Origin: Clostridia bacterium
GTDB lineage: Bacteria > Bacillota > Clostridia > Christensenellales > Aristaeellaceae
Reading direction: 5' to 3'
Assembly: GCA_017473345.1 (NCBI GenBank)
Contig: JAFULL010000096.1
Span: 1 to 54,662 of the forward strand
DNA length: 54,662 nt
Part shown: positions 8,096-16,598 of the stretch, one piece after another
Layout: each line of letters begins with the position of its first letter
Numbering within the stretch: position 1 is the first letter of the stretch
Notes under the pieces: model-generated
What the model was told of the DNA's origin: nothing
Databases searched by the model: none
What the model saw: the letters and a program-made list of their open reading frames with translations, nothing else
Position numbers and translations under genes: made by a program

Positions 8096-8193
8096 GGCTG
8101 CAGCTCCTTTGGCTTACAAAGTATACTGATTTTGTATTTTACCGCATTTTGTCGAAAAAAGGAAGAGAAAAACATCGAAAGCATCTATTTCGG

Positions 8194-8222
8194 TTGAAAA
8201 GCGAAAAAAAATGACATACAAT
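8194..8222 (+). promoter_or_regulatory. Promoter for the KdgK-like kinase
   Basis: TTGAAA (8194-8199), 17-base spacer, TACAAT (8217-8222), about 40 bases ahead of the ATG. Confidence 0.6.
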
Positions 8223-8263
8223 AAATGAAAGAAATTCGTCATTTCTCATAAGGAGGCTTTCAT

Positions 8264-9352
8264 ATGGAACACTGCAATCCTCTGCTGGCAGGAAACAAAG
8301 GCGGCAAAAAATTTATCACCATCGGTGAGATCATGCTGCGCCTCACCCCTCCCAACTATGAAAAAATCCGCATGGCGTCCAATTTTGAGGCCAGCTACGG
8401 CGGCAGCGAGGCCAACATCGCACTGGCGCTGGCCAACCTGGGCGTGGACAGCACATTCTTTACCGTTGTTCCCAACAACAGTCTGGGCAAAAGTGCTGTG
8501 CGCTGGCTCAGGTCCAACGACGTTCACTGCACGCCGGTGATCCTTGCCACGATGGATGAAGTGCCTTCCCATCGTTTGGGAACCTACTATCTGGAAACCG
8601 GCTACGGCATCCGTGCCAGCAAAGTGACCTACGACCGCAAGCACAGCGCCATTACCGAATACGATTTCAGCAAGCTCGACCTTGACGCGCTGCTGGATGG
8701 CTTTGACTGGCTGCATTTAAGCGGTATCACACCTGCCGTTGCGCCCAACTGTGCAAAGCTCATCATGGATTGCCTGAAGGTGGCCCGCGCCAAGAACATG
8801 ATCATCTCCTTTGACGGCAACTTCCGCAGCCGCCTGTGGACGTGGGAGGAGGCACGCGACTTCTGCACACAGTGCCTGCCTTATATCGACGTGCTGATGG
8901 GCATTGAGCCCTATCACCTGTGGAAAGATGAAAACGATCATTCCAAGGGCGACTGGAAGGACGGCGTGCCCATGCAGCCCAGCTATGAGCAGCAGGACGA
9001 GATCTTCCGTGCGTTCGTGGAACGTTATCCCAACCTGAAATGCATCGGCCGCCATGTGCGCTATGCCCACAGCGGCAGTGAAAACAGCCTGAAGGCTTTC
9101 ATGTGGTATGACGGCCACACCTTTGAAAGCAAGCTGTTCACCTTCAATATTCTCGACCGCGTAGGCGGCGGCGACGCCTTTGCCAGCGGCCTGATCTATG
9201 CCATGATGCACGATTACAAGCCCATGGATATGATCAATTTTGCCGTTGCATCCAGCGTGATCAAGCACACCATCCACGGCGACGCCAACATCACCGACGA
9301 CGTTGCCAGCATCCGCAACCTCATGAACATGAACTATGACATCAAACGCTGA
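8264..9352 (+). CDS. kdgK: PfkB-family sugar kinase, likely 2-keto-3-deoxygluconate kinase
   Basis: 362-residue ribokinase-fold kinase. The N-terminal GEIMLRLTPP and the GGSEANIALALANLG signature (46-60) match 2-dehydro-3-deoxygluconokinases, which feed KDG from uronate breakdown into the Entner-Doudoroff aldolase. The C-terminal signature ILDRVGGGDAFASG (about 296-309) carries the catalytic Asp 304, with Gly in place of the usual Ala (GGGD rather than GAGD), a common variant. ATAAGGAGG is well placed for ATG 8264. No KDPG aldolase or uronate enzyme lies nearby, so the substrate assignment rests on similarity; fructokinase is the main alternative. Confidence 0.82.
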   Translation: MEHCNPLLAGNKGGKKFITIGEIMLRLTPPNYEKIRMASNFEASYGGSEANIALALANLGVDSTFFTVVPNNSLGKSAVRWLRSNDVHCTPVILATMDEVPSHRLGTYYLETGYGIRASKVTYDRKHSAITEYDFSKLDLDALLDGFDWLHLSGITPAVAPNCAKLIMDCLKVARAKNMIISFDGNFRSRLWTWEEARDFCTQCLPYIDVLMGIEPYHLWKDENDHSKGDWKDGVPMQPSYEQQDEIFRAFVERYPNLKCIGRHVRYAHSGSENSLKAFMWYDGHTFESKLFTFNILDRVGGGDAFASGLIYAMMHDYKPMDMINFAVASSVIKHTIHGDANITDDVASIRNLMNMNYDIKR

Positions 9353-9359
9353 TAAAAGG

Positions 9360-9389
9360 TTGACAATTCCTTGAAAATCGCGGTATACT
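9360..9389 (+). promoter_or_regulatory. Promoter of the ECF transporter operon
   Basis: Consensus TTGACA (9360-9365), 18-base spacer and TATACT (9384-9389), starting 8 bases after the kdgK stop codon. Confidence 0.7.
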
Positions 9390-9423
9390 GTGCCTGTTGT
9401 GCAATGGCATAACACACCTGCGT

Positions 9424-9447
9424 TGTTTCGGTCAAAAACCGGAAACA
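9424..9447 (+). promoter_or_regulatory. Leader hairpin ahead of the ECF S component
   Basis: TGTTTCGGT pairs with ACC, one bulged G, then GAAACA, around a CAAAA loop. It lies in the roughly 80-base leader just upstream of the ribosome binding site. Too short to match a riboswitch class I know; it may be only mRNA structure. Confidence 0.35.
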
Positions 9448-9476
9448 GAGGAAAACGAAAGAGGAGTGTACACATC

Positions 9477-10025
9477 ATGCAGAAGAATTCCATCAAGACC
9501 GTCGTCGCCATCGGCATCGGCGCTGCGCTGTTCTTCGTCCTTGGCCGCTTCGTGGCCATCCCCAGCGGCATCCCCAACACCAACATCACCCTGCAGTACG
9601 CCATCCTGGCCCTGCTGGCTGTGATGTACGGCCCCGTTGCCGGCGGCCTCATCGGCTTCATCGGCCATACCCTCATCGACCTCAGCTGGGGCGGCAGCCC
9701 CTGGTGGAGCTGGGTCATCGCCAGCGCTTTCGTGGGCGTTGTGGTGGGCCTGTTCGCCAACAAAATCAAGCTCAACGAGGGCAACTTCGGCAAGAAGGAA
9801 ATCATCACCTTCGCCATCGCCAACATCGTTGCCAACGTGATCGCCTGGGTGGGCGTTGCCCCCGTGCTGGATATCCTCATCTACGCTGAGCCCGCCAACA
9901 AGGTGTTCGCTCAGGGTGCGACCGCTGCTGCCATCAACAGCATCGCTGCTGTGGTCGTGGGCGCTCTGCTGTGCATTGCCTACAGCAAGACCATCGCCAA
10001 GAAGGGTTCTCTGGACAAGGAGTAA
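9477..10025 (+). CDS. ECF transporter S component, UPF0397 family
   Basis: 182-residue membrane protein, the substrate-binding subunit of an energy-coupling-factor vitamin importer. It matches UPF0397 closely: TVVAIGIGAALFFVLGRF, YGPVAGGLIGFIGHTLIDLS, WGGSPWWSWVIASAFVG, and a C-terminal pair of hydrophobic segments; five to six membrane helices in all. The substrate of UPF0397 is not established, although databases sometimes label it riboflavin. AGAGGAG precedes ATG 9477. It heads an operon with a fused double ATPase and EcfT, so it has its own dedicated energising module rather than sharing one. Codon use is strongly biased to C-ending codons, suggesting high expression. Confidence 0.9.
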   Translation: MQKNSIKTVVAIGIGAALFFVLGRFVAIPSGIPNTNITLQYAILALLAVMYGPVAGGLIGFIGHTLIDLSWGGSPWWSWVIASAFVGVVVGLFANKIKLNEGNFGKKEIITFAIANIVANVIAWVGVAPVLDILIYAEPANKVFAQGATAAAINSIAAVVVGALLCIAYSKTIAKKGSLDKE

Positions 10026-10044
10026 CCACAGGTTTTCCATTGCC

Positions 10045-10080
10045 GCGGAGGCAGGGCTTTGCCTTGTCTCCGCTTTCGTT
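10045..10080 (+). terminator. Intercistronic hairpin between S component and ATPase
   Basis: A 13-bp stem (GCGGAG...CTCCGC with two G-U pairs, TTT loop) followed by TTTCGTTT. It resembles a leaky intrinsic terminator that would give more S-component mRNA than ATPase/T mRNA. It may alternatively protect the 3' end of the upstream message. Confidence 0.6.
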
Positions 10081-10105
10081 TGAACTGACATGAGGTGATT
10101 TTCCG

Positions 10106-11833
10106 TTGCGCTCCCCCATCATTTCCTTTCAGAATTTCTCTTTTCAGTACCGCGCGCAGAAGCAGCCCACGCTGCATGATATCAACCTGAATATCTATCC
10201 CGGCGAACGTATCCTCATCTGCGGCCCTTCCGGCAGCGGCAAAAGTACGCTGGCCAGCTGCATCAACGGCCTGATCCCCTTCAGCTACCCGGGCGAATGC
10301 ACCGGCACGCTTACGGTGGACGGCGTAGATGCGCCTAGAAGCAGCATTTTTGAACTTTCCCGCCATGTGGGCACCGTTCTGCAGGATCCTGACGGGCAGT
10401 TCATCGGCCTGACCGTCGGCGAGGACATCGCCTTTGCGCTGGAAAACGACTGTGTACCGCAGGATGAAATGCACGTCATTACCGACCGCGTAGCCGGGCT
10501 TGTCGGCGTGGAAAACCATCTGGGTTATGCGCCGCATGAGCTCAGCGGCGGCCAGAAGCAGCGCGTCAGCCTTGCGGGTGTTATGGTGGATCAGGTCAAA
10601 ATTCTGCTTTTCGACGAACCGCTGGCCAACCTTGACCCTGCCACCGGCAAGCAGGCGATTGAACTGATCGACGAGATCCAGCAAAAGAGCGACACCACGG
10701 TGATCATTATCGAGCATCGTCTGGAGGACGTATTGTGGCGTCATGTCGACCGTATTGTTCTGGTCAACGATGGCCGCATTCTGGCCGACACCACTCCCGA
10801 CGAACTGCTTTCCACTCAGCTTCTTACAGAAAACGGTATCCGCGAGCCGCTGTACCTGACGGCGCTGCGCTACGCAGGCGTGGCCGTCACCCCTGAAAAG
10901 CAGCCCGATCATGCTCAAAGGCTGCTGCTCAGCGACGAAGATACCCAAAAGATCCGCAGCTGGTACAGCGCCTGCACGCCCGCACCACAGCCTGACGAGC
11001 GCCCGGTTCTGCTGGAGGTCAAAGACCTTTCCTTCGGCTATACAAAGGAAAAGAAAAACCTGCAGAACATCTCCTTTCAGATCCGCAAGGGTGAAATGGT
11101 TGCCATCGTCGGCCGCAACGGCGCGGGCAAGTCGACCCTTTCCAAGCTGATCTGCGGCTTTGAAATGCCTGACAGCGGCGCCATCCTGATGGACGGGCGC
11201 GATATTGCAGACGACAGCATCCGTCAGCGTGCCATGCGCATTGGCTACGTGATGCAAAACCCTAACCAGATGATCTCCAAGAACATGATCTTTGACGAGG
11301 TATCGCTGGGCATTCGCAACACCGGTCTGAGTGAAGATGAAATCCGCGCGCGCGTGGAAGATACGCTCAAAATCTGCGGCCTGTATCCTTTCCGCAACTG
11401 GCCTATCTCGGCGCTGTCCTTCGGGCAGAAAAAGCGCGTGACCATTGCAAGCGTGCTGGTCATGGGGCCAGAGCTCATCATTCTGGACGAGCCTACCGCC
11501 GGTCAGGATTTCCGCCACTATACCGAGATCATGGAATTCCTGCGCGGGCTGAATCAGCAGGGCGTGACCGTTGCAATGATCACCCACGACATGCACCTGA
11601 TGCTGGAATACACGCCCCGCGCGCTGGTGTTCAGCGATACGCAGCTGATTGCCGACCGTTCTGCCGCCGAGGTGCTTTGCGACCCCGAGATGATCGCAGA
11701 GGCTGCTCTGAAAGAAACCAGCCTGTTTACACTGGCGCAGCGCTGCGGTATTGCGCCGCCCGAGGCCTTTGTGGAACGTTTCATCGAATACGACAGGGAG
11801 GTACGCAGCCATGGCAGCGAACACGGTGCTTAA
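10106..11833 (+). CDS. ECF transporter fused double ATPase (EcfA-EcfA')
   Basis: 575 residues with two complete ABC ATPase domains that energise the ECF importer. Domain 1 has Walker A GPSGSGKST (40-48), signature LSGGQKQR (about 148) and Walker B ILLFDEPLANLDP. Domain 2 has Walker A GRNGAGKST (about 345), a variant signature LSFGQKKR (about 435) and Walker B LIILDEPTAGQD. The TTG start at 10106 is accepted because GAGGTG lies 8 bases ahead and homology begins immediately; no upstream ATG is in frame. It overlaps the ecfT start by 23 bases, implying translational coupling. Confidence 0.93.
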   Translation: MRSPIISFQNFSFQYRAQKQPTLHDINLNIYPGERILICGPSGSGKSTLASCINGLIPFSYPGECTGTLTVDGVDAPRSSIFELSRHVGTVLQDPDGQFIGLTVGEDIAFALENDCVPQDEMHVITDRVAGLVGVENHLGYAPHELSGGQKQRVSLAGVMVDQVKILLFDEPLANLDPATGKQAIELIDEIQQKSDTTVIIIEHRLEDVLWRHVDRIVLVNDGRILADTTPDELLSTQLLTENGIREPLYLTALRYAGVAVTPEKQPDHAQRLLLSDEDTQKIRSWYSACTPAPQPDERPVLLEVKDLSFGYTKEKKNLQNISFQIRKGEMVAIVGRNGAGKSTLSKLICGFEMPDSGAILMDGRDIADDSIRQRAMRIGYVMQNPNQMISKNMIFDEVSLGIRNTGLSEDEIRARVEDTLKICGLYPFRNWPISALSFGQKKRVTIASVLVMGPELIILDEPTAGQDFRHYTEIMEFLRGLNQQGVTVAMITHDMHLMLEYTPRALVFSDTQLIADRSAAEVLCDPEMIAEAALKETSLFTLAQRCGIAPPEAFVERFIEYDREVRSHGSEHGA

Positions 11834-12647
11834 TTACCTGCCCCGCAAAAGCGTGGTGCACGAGCTGACCGGCACCACCAAACTGGCTTTCTTTCTGCTG
11901 TTTACCTTCGCCAGTATGATCACCTACGACACGCGCGTGCTCATCTGCCTGATGCTGTTCAGCTTTGCGGTTTTCCATCTCAGCAAAATCCAGCTGCGCG
12001 AGGTGCGCTTCATGCTGGTGTTTATGCTGGCCTTTCTGTTTTTGAACAACCTGTTCATCTTCCTGTTTGATCCCGACCAGGGCACCAATCTGTACGGCAC
12101 GCGCACAGTATTGTTCCACCTGTTCTGGCGCTACGACGTAACGGCGGAGCAGCTTTTCTACATGTTTAATATTTCGCTCAAATATTTCGTTGCGCTGCCC
12201 ATCGCCATTCTGTTCATCTCAGCCACCAACCCCAGTGAGTTCGCCGCCAGCCTGAACAAAATCGGCGTCAGCTACCGCATCGGCTATGCCGTATCCATCG
12301 CTTTGCGCTACATTCCCGACATCCAGCGCGACTACCACAACATTTCACAGGCGCAGCAGGCCCGTGGCGTGGAGCTGGGCAAAAAGGAAAAGCTGATAAG
12401 CCGCCTGAAAAACAGCGTGAGCATCCTGATGCCGCTGATCATGTCCAGCCTGTCGCGCATCGACATCATTTCCAACGCCATGGAGCTTCGCGGCTTTGGC
12501 AAGGACAAAAAGAAGCGCACATGGTATGTACAGCGCCCCTTCAAACGCAATGACTGGATCGCCCTGGCGATCGGTGTTGGTCTGCTGGTTTTCAGTGCTG
12601 TTGTTACCTTCTGGGATGGCAACCGCTTCTTCAATCCCTTCCAGTAA
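11811..12647 (+). CDS. ECF transporter transmembrane component EcfT (CbiQ family)
   Basis: 278-residue membrane coupling subunit linking the S component to the ATPases. It has four to five hydrophobic segments, and the cytoplasmic coupling helices contain the family signature QAQQARGVELG (about 182-192) and the second motif AMELRGFG (about 223-230) that contact the ATPase grooves. ATG 11811 follows CAGGGAGG within the 3' end of the ATPase gene. Completes a three-gene S-AA'-T operon. Confidence 0.93.
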   Translation: MAANTVLNYLPRKSVVHELTGTTKLAFFLLFTFASMITYDTRVLICLMLFSFAVFHLSKIQLREVRFMLVFMLAFLFLNNLFIFLFDPDQGTNLYGTRTVLFHLFWRYDVTAEQLFYMFNISLKYFVALPIAILFISATNPSEFAASLNKIGVSYRIGYAVSIALRYIPDIQRDYHNISQAQQARGVELGKKEKLISRLKNSVSILMPLIMSSLSRIDIISNAMELRGFGKDKKKRTWYVQRPFKRNDWIALAIGVGLLVFSAVVTFWDGNRFFNPFQ

Positions 12648-12651
12648 CCTC

Positions 12652-12681
12652 AAAAGGCATGGTTTGACCCATGCCTTTTTC
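12652..12681 (+). terminator. Terminator of the ECF operon
   Basis: Hairpin AAAGGCATGG/CCATGCCTTT with a TTTGA loop, followed by T5. Confidence 0.9.
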
Positions 12682-12683
12682 TC

Positions 12684-12714
12684 TTGACCTGGAGTGCACT
12701 CCAGATGTTACAAT
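12684..12714 (+). promoter_or_regulatory. MerR-type promoter with operator palindrome
   Basis: TTGACC (12684-12689) and TACAAT (12709-12714) are separated by 19 bases, the long spacer typical of MerR-activated promoters. The spacer holds a perfect 16-base palindrome, CTGGAGTGCACTCCAG (12689-12704). Its CTTGGAGT-like half sites resemble those known for AdhR-type MerR regulators. It reads into the merR gene itself, so autoregulation is expected. Confidence 0.85.
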
Positions 12715-12738
12715 GTTTCTCAGAAGGAGGCGAGGAAC

Positions 12739-13116
12739 ATGACCATCGCCGAAGCAAGTCAAAAATACGGCCTTACCCCAGACACACTGCGCTATTATGA
12801 ACGCATTGGACTGATTCCGCCGGTCAGGCGCACTGCAAGCGGTATTCGTGATTATGATGAGGAGGCCTGCCGCTGGATCGAATTGATGAAATGCATGCGC
12901 TCTGCCGGCGTGCAGATCGAAGCGCTGACGGAATACGTAAAGCTGTTTCAGCAGCCCGGCCCAACCGCCGAAGCAAGAAGACAGATTCTTGTGGATCAGC
13001 GCATCCTGATTGAAAAGCGCATTTGGGAAATGCAGGAGGCGCTTAATCGCCTCAACTACAAAATCGAGCGTTATGACACTGTGCTGATCCCCGCAGAAAA
13101 AGGAAGGAAGGGATGA
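12739..13116 (+). CDS. MerR-family regulator, AdhR-like
   Basis: 125-residue activator. The winged helix-turn-helix (1-40) has the family pattern YGLTPDTLRYYERIGLIPPV, followed by the wing and a C-terminal dimerisation coiled coil. Cys 52, in MKCMRSAG, occupies the position of the redox/aldehyde-sensing cysteine described for Bacillus AdhR. From this and the adjacent aldo-keto reductase I infer it responds to reactive aldehydes. ATG 12739 follows GGAGG; an upstream in-frame ATG at 12694 lies inside the promoter. The stop overlaps the start of the reductase gene (ATGA). Confidence 0.92.
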   Translation: MTIAEASQKYGLTPDTLRYYERIGLIPPVRRTASGIRDYDEEACRWIELMKCMRSAGVQIEALTEYVKLFQQPGPTAEARRQILVDQRILIEKRIWEMQEALNRLNYKIERYDTVLIPAEKGRKG

Positions 13117-14231
13117 ACATGTTTTCTGAAATCAAAAAGAACTTCGGCTTTGGCTGCATGCGCCTGCCCATGAACGGCGAAGAGGTGGATCTTGCGCAGG
13201 TCAGCGACATGGTCGATGCATTTCTCGAAGCAGGATTCAATTATTTCGACACCGCTCACGGCTACATCGGCACAAAAAGTGAACCTGCTGTGCGTGAGTG
13301 TCTGGTAAAGCGCTATCCGCGTGACCGTTATGTGCTCACTGATAAACTGTCGGGTCATCTGTATGAAAAGGAAGAGGACATCCGCCCTCTTTTCCAAAAG
13401 CAGCTGGACGCCTGCGGCGTGGACTACTTTGACTTTTACCTCATGCATTCTCAAACGGCGGAAAGCTACGCCAAGTGCCAGCGCTGCCGCGCGTATGAAA
13501 TCGCTCAGGAGCTGAAAAGCGAAGGCAAAATCCGCCACGTCGGCATTTCGTTCCACGATACAGCTGACGTGCTGGAAAAGATCCTCATCGAGCATCCCGA
13601 AATCGAAGTGGTGCAGCTGCAGTTCAACTATGTGGATTATGAGGACGTATCGGTTCAGGGCCGCAAGTGCTATGAAATGTGCGTGAAATACGAAAAGCCC
13701 GTCATCGTGATGGAGCCTGTGAAGGGTGGCTGCCTGGTCAATCTGCCCGCCGAAGCCCAGCAGGTGCTGGATGAACTCAACGGCGGCTGGAGCAATGCCG
13801 CCTACGCCATCCGCTACGCCGCCAGCTTTGACAACAACATCATGGTCCTCTCTGGCATGAGCAGTATGGAGCAGATGCAGGACAATCTGAATGCCATGAA
13901 GGACTTCACCCCGCTCACGCAGGAGGAACACGCAGCCATCCAAAAGGTGTGCGATATTTTCCGCAGGCAGGATCTTATCGCCTGTACGGCCTGCCGCTAC
14001 TGTGTGGACGGCTGCCCGGCAAATATCGACATTCCCAGCCTGTTCGCCTGCATGAATGCCAAAAAGCTCTTTCGCAACTGGAATACCGATTTCTATTACC
14101 ATGATGTATATACCGTACAAAATGGCAAAGCATCCGCCTGTGTGGAATGCGGAGCCTGCGAATCCATCTGCCCGCAGCATTTGCCGATCCGCAGTCTGCT
14201 TAAGGAAGTCGCCAAAGAATTTGAAAAGTAA
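13113..14231 (+). CDS. Aldo-keto reductase with C-terminal double 4Fe-4S ferredoxin domain
   Basis: 372 residues. The N-terminal TIM-barrel reductase has a visible catalytic tetrad: Asp 46 and Tyr 51 in FDTAHGYIG, Lys 78 in LTDK and His 112 in YLMHSQ. The C-terminal 80 residues hold two CxxCxxCxxxCP cluster motifs (CTACRYCVDGCP and CVECGACESICP), so electrons may come from or go to ferredoxin rather than only NADPH. This fusion is common in anaerobes. Translation may start at 13113 (overlapping merR) or at 13119; both fit the AAGGAAGG ribosome binding site. Controlled with merR from one promoter, it probably reduces toxic aldehydes. Confidence 0.93.
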   Translation: MNMFSEIKKNFGFGCMRLPMNGEEVDLAQVSDMVDAFLEAGFNYFDTAHGYIGTKSEPAVRECLVKRYPRDRYVLTDKLSGHLYEKEEDIRPLFQKQLDACGVDYFDFYLMHSQTAESYAKCQRCRAYEIAQELKSEGKIRHVGISFHDTADVLEKILIEHPEIEVVQLQFNYVDYEDVSVQGRKCYEMCVKYEKPVIVMEPVKGGCLVNLPAEAQQVLDELNGGWSNAAYAIRYAASFDNNIMVLSGMSSMEQMQDNLNAMKDFTPLTQEEHAAIQKVCDIFRRQDLIACTACRYCVDGCPANIDIPSLFACMNAKKLFRNWNTDFYYHDVYTVQNGKASACVECGACESICPQHLPIRSLLKEVAKEFEK

Positions 14232-14234
14232 CAC

Positions 14235-14259
14235 CCGCCGCCCGCCGGGCGGCTTTTTT
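14235..14259 (+). terminator. Terminator of the merR-AKR operon
   Basis: Hairpin GCCGCCC/GGGCGGC with a very short loop, followed by T6. Confidence 0.88.
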
Positions 14260-14262
14260 CAT

Positions 14263-14291
14263 TTGTCAAGCAAAGGCTTTCATGCTACAAT
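14263..14291 (+). promoter_or_regulatory. Promoter of the GPH transporter / PIG-L operon
   Basis: TTGTCA (14263-14268), 17-base spacer, TACAAT (14286-14291). Confidence 0.65.
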
Positions 14292-14323
14292 GTTGCTACT
14301 ATCACACACGGAGGGTACCCCTC

Positions 14324-15799
14324 ATGGATGAACAAAAACGCAACAAAATCAACCTTTGGATGTTCCCGCTGGGCACTGTTGGCCGCGATATGATGTATTC
14401 GCTGTTCAACAGTTTTCTGCTTACCTATGTGCTGTTCACACGCAATCTCACTGCGGCACAGCTGAGCGCCGTTACCGCCATTATGGTGGCCGCACGCGTT
14501 TTTTACGCGCTCAACGACCCCATCATGGGCAATATCATCGAACGCACCCGCACGCGCTATGGCAAGTTCAAGCCGTGGCTGGTCATCGGCATTCTGTTTT
14601 CCTCTGTGGTCATCTATGCCGCGTTCAGCAGCCGCCTGCAGGGATGGAGCTTTATTCTGTTCTTCGGCATCATCTATTTTATGTACAGCATCGCCTATAC
14701 CATGCACGATATTTCCTACTGGGGCATGATCGCCGCACTCAGTTCGAATGCCGATACGCGCAATCAGCTCACCAGCCGTGCAACGCTGTTTGCAGGCGTT
14801 GGCGGCACGCTGGCCAGCATGCTCATTCCCATGTTCACCACCGGCAGCATGACGCTTGGCGGCAACGCAGCCACCGCCTACAGCCGCATCGCGCTTGTCT
14901 GCTGCCTGATCGGCCCGGCCTTCCTGTGCTTCACCATCTTCGGTGTACGTGAGCGCAAGCAGGCCATGACACAGCAGGCGCCCTCCATCGGCCTGAAAAA
15001 GGTGCTGTCCACCATCACCGGCAACCGGGAGCTGATGTGGATCGCCATTATCTTCCTCATTCAGCAGATCGGCAACAACATGGTCATTTCGGGCCTTGGC
15101 TCCACCTACATCTATTTTGACTTTGGCTACAGCGGCGGGCTGTACTCGCTGTTCAACACCATCGGCGTGCTGGCGACGGCATTCATGATGATGTTCTACC
15201 CGGCCATCAGCCGCAAGATCCGCCGCAAAAAGCTGATGAGCATCATGATGACCGTCAGCACCGCCGGTTATGCCGTCATGCTGCTAACCGGTCTGATGCC
15301 TGCCAACAATGCAAAGTTCTGGCTGCTGACGCTTAGCTACATGGCTGCGAATTTCGGCCAGTACAGCTTCTATCTCATCATGATGATCTCCATCATCAAC
15401 ACCGTTGAATACAACGAATACATCCACGGCGTGCGCGATGAAGCCATCATCGCCTCCCTGCGCCCGTTCCTGACCAAGCTGGCTTCTGCGCTGGTGATCG
15501 CGCTGACGTCGCTTACCTACATCATCTGCGGCGTGACCAGCACCACCAACCAGATCTCCAGCTTTGAAAACGCCGCAGCCAGCGGACTGATCACCGAGTC
15601 GGAGAAACTTGCCGGCATTGAGCAGGTCATCTCCGGCGTAGGCAGCAGGCAGATCAACGGGCTGTTTCTGTGCATGACGCTGCTGCCGTTTGTGCTGATG
15701 TTCATCTCCTTCGTGCTTTATCAGAAGAAATACACGCTGGACGAGCCGGAATATGAACGCATCTGCGCCGAGCTTGCCGCAAGGGAGGCCAAAGCATGA
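14324..15799 (+). CDS. GPH-family (glycoside-pentoside-hexuronide) MFS sugar symporter
   Basis: 491-residue transporter with about 12 membrane helices importing a glycoside with a cation. Family features are the N-terminal PLGTVGRDMMYSLFNSF, NDPIMGNIIERTRTRYGKFKPW (shown in part: the loop 2-3 motif) and the cytoplasmic-end ADTRNQLTS. The C-terminal half contains NTVEYNEYIHGVRDE, typical of GPH loops. ATG 14324 follows GGAGGG. The stop overlaps the ATG of the PIG-L deacetylase, so the two proteins are translationally coupled and probably act on the same sugar. The substrate is not evident from sequence. Confidence 0.92.
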   Translation: MDEQKRNKINLWMFPLGTVGRDMMYSLFNSFLLTYVLFTRNLTAAQLSAVTAIMVAARVFYALNDPIMGNIIERTRTRYGKFKPWLVIGILFSSVVIYAAFSSRLQGWSFILFFGIIYFMYSIAYTMHDISYWGMIAALSSNADTRNQLTSRATLFAGVGGTLASMLIPMFTTGSMTLGGNAATAYSRIALVCCLIGPAFLCFTIFGVRERKQAMTQQAPSIGLKKVLSTITGNRELMWIAIIFLIQQIGNNMVISGLGSTYIYFDFGYSGGLYSLFNTIGVLATAFMMMFYPAISRKIRRKKLMSIMMTVSTAGYAVMLLTGLMPANNAKFWLLTLSYMAANFGQYSFYLIMMISIINTVEYNEYIHGVRDEAIIASLRPFLTKLASALVIALTSLTYIICGVTSTTNQISSFENAAASGLITESEKLAGIEQVISGVGSRQINGLFLCMTLLPFVLMFISFVLYQKKYTLDEPEYERICAELAAREAKA

Positions 15800-16563
15800 G
15801 CCTGACAAAACTCATTCTGCGCTTTGCAGCGCCCATTCCGAAGATCGAAAGCTTTGACCGTTTTCTGTTCATCGGCCCGCACCCGGACGACATCGAGATC
15901 GGCGCGGGCGCAACCGCCGCCAAGCTGGCTGCAGCGGGCAAAAAGGTATGTTTCCTCATCTGCACAGACGGACGCTATGGCGAGGGCAACGTGCCGCAGA
16001 CCGGCGATGCGCTGGCGCAGCTGCGCCGTGAGGAAGCCATTGCCGCTGCCGCTTCGCTGGGCATAACGGATGTGCGTTTCCTGAACCTGTCCGACGGCGG
16101 TTTCTACTCGCCCGAAGAACTGGCCAGCGGCATTGCGCAGATCATTGGCGATTTCCAGCCGGACGTGGTGCTGGCACCTGATCCCTGCGTTGCAACAGAA
16201 GGCCACACCGACCACCTGAATGTGGGCAATGCTGTGCGCAAGCTGGCATGCTTCGCCAATTATCCGGGCATCATGCAAAAGTATGGCGCAAAGGCTGCAA
16301 AGCTCAAGGCCGTTGCATTCTTCATGACCGCCAAACCCAACCAGTACGTCAAAACCACAGGGTTTGTTCAAAAGCAGCTCAGTGCGCTGTTTGACTGCCA
16401 TCTCAGTCAGTTCCCCGCCGGAGACGACACCGGCAAAATGATCGCCCAGTACCTCAAGCTGCGCGCACGCGACTTTGGTCTGCGAAGCCTGAAAGGGCAG
16501 GCCGAGGGCTTCCGCGTACTGGGTATGCTGCACATGCACTGCATGCCGGAAAGCGAATCATAA
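15796..16563 (+). CDS. PIG-L / LmbE-family zinc N-deacetylase
   Basis: 255 residues of the PIG-L family, zinc enzymes that remove N-acetyl groups from sugars (GlcNAc-PI, mycothiol or bacillithiol precursors, chitobiose). The metal-binding PHPDDIEIGAG (28-38) supplies His 29 and the catalytic Asp, and GHTDHLN (about 136-142) supplies the third ligand. No signal peptide. Start and stop codons overlap with the upstream GPH symporter gene. I infer that an N-acetylated glycoside taken up by the symporter is deacetylated in the cytoplasm; no thiol-biosynthesis partner such as BshA is nearby. Confidence 0.92.
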   Translation: MSLTKLILRFAAPIPKIESFDRFLFIGPHPDDIEIGAGATAAKLAAAGKKVCFLICTDGRYGEGNVPQTGDALAQLRREEAIAAAASLGITDVRFLNLSDGGFYSPEELASGIAQIIGDFQPDVVLAPDPCVATEGHTDHLNVGNAVRKLACFANYPGIMQKYGAKAAKLKAVAFFMTAKPNQYVKTTGFVQKQLSALFDCHLSQFPAGDDTGKMIAQYLKLRARDFGLRSLKGQAEGFRVLGMLHMHCMPESES

Positions 16564-16565
16564 CA

Positions 16566-16598
16566 AAACGGGACTGCATTCATCGCAGTCCCGTTTTT
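16566..16598. terminator. Bidirectional terminator after the PIG-L gene
   Basis: Hairpin AACGGGACTGC/GCAGTCCCGTT with a 7-base loop, T5 on the plus strand and A-rich 5' side. It lies between convergent genes and overlaps the stop codon of the ABC ATPase. Confidence 0.88.

Noticed and set aside
9980-11824. 614-residue minus-strand frame opposite the ECF ATPase
   Set aside because: His/Ala/Val-rich shadow typical of antisense to high-GC genes, with no motifs.
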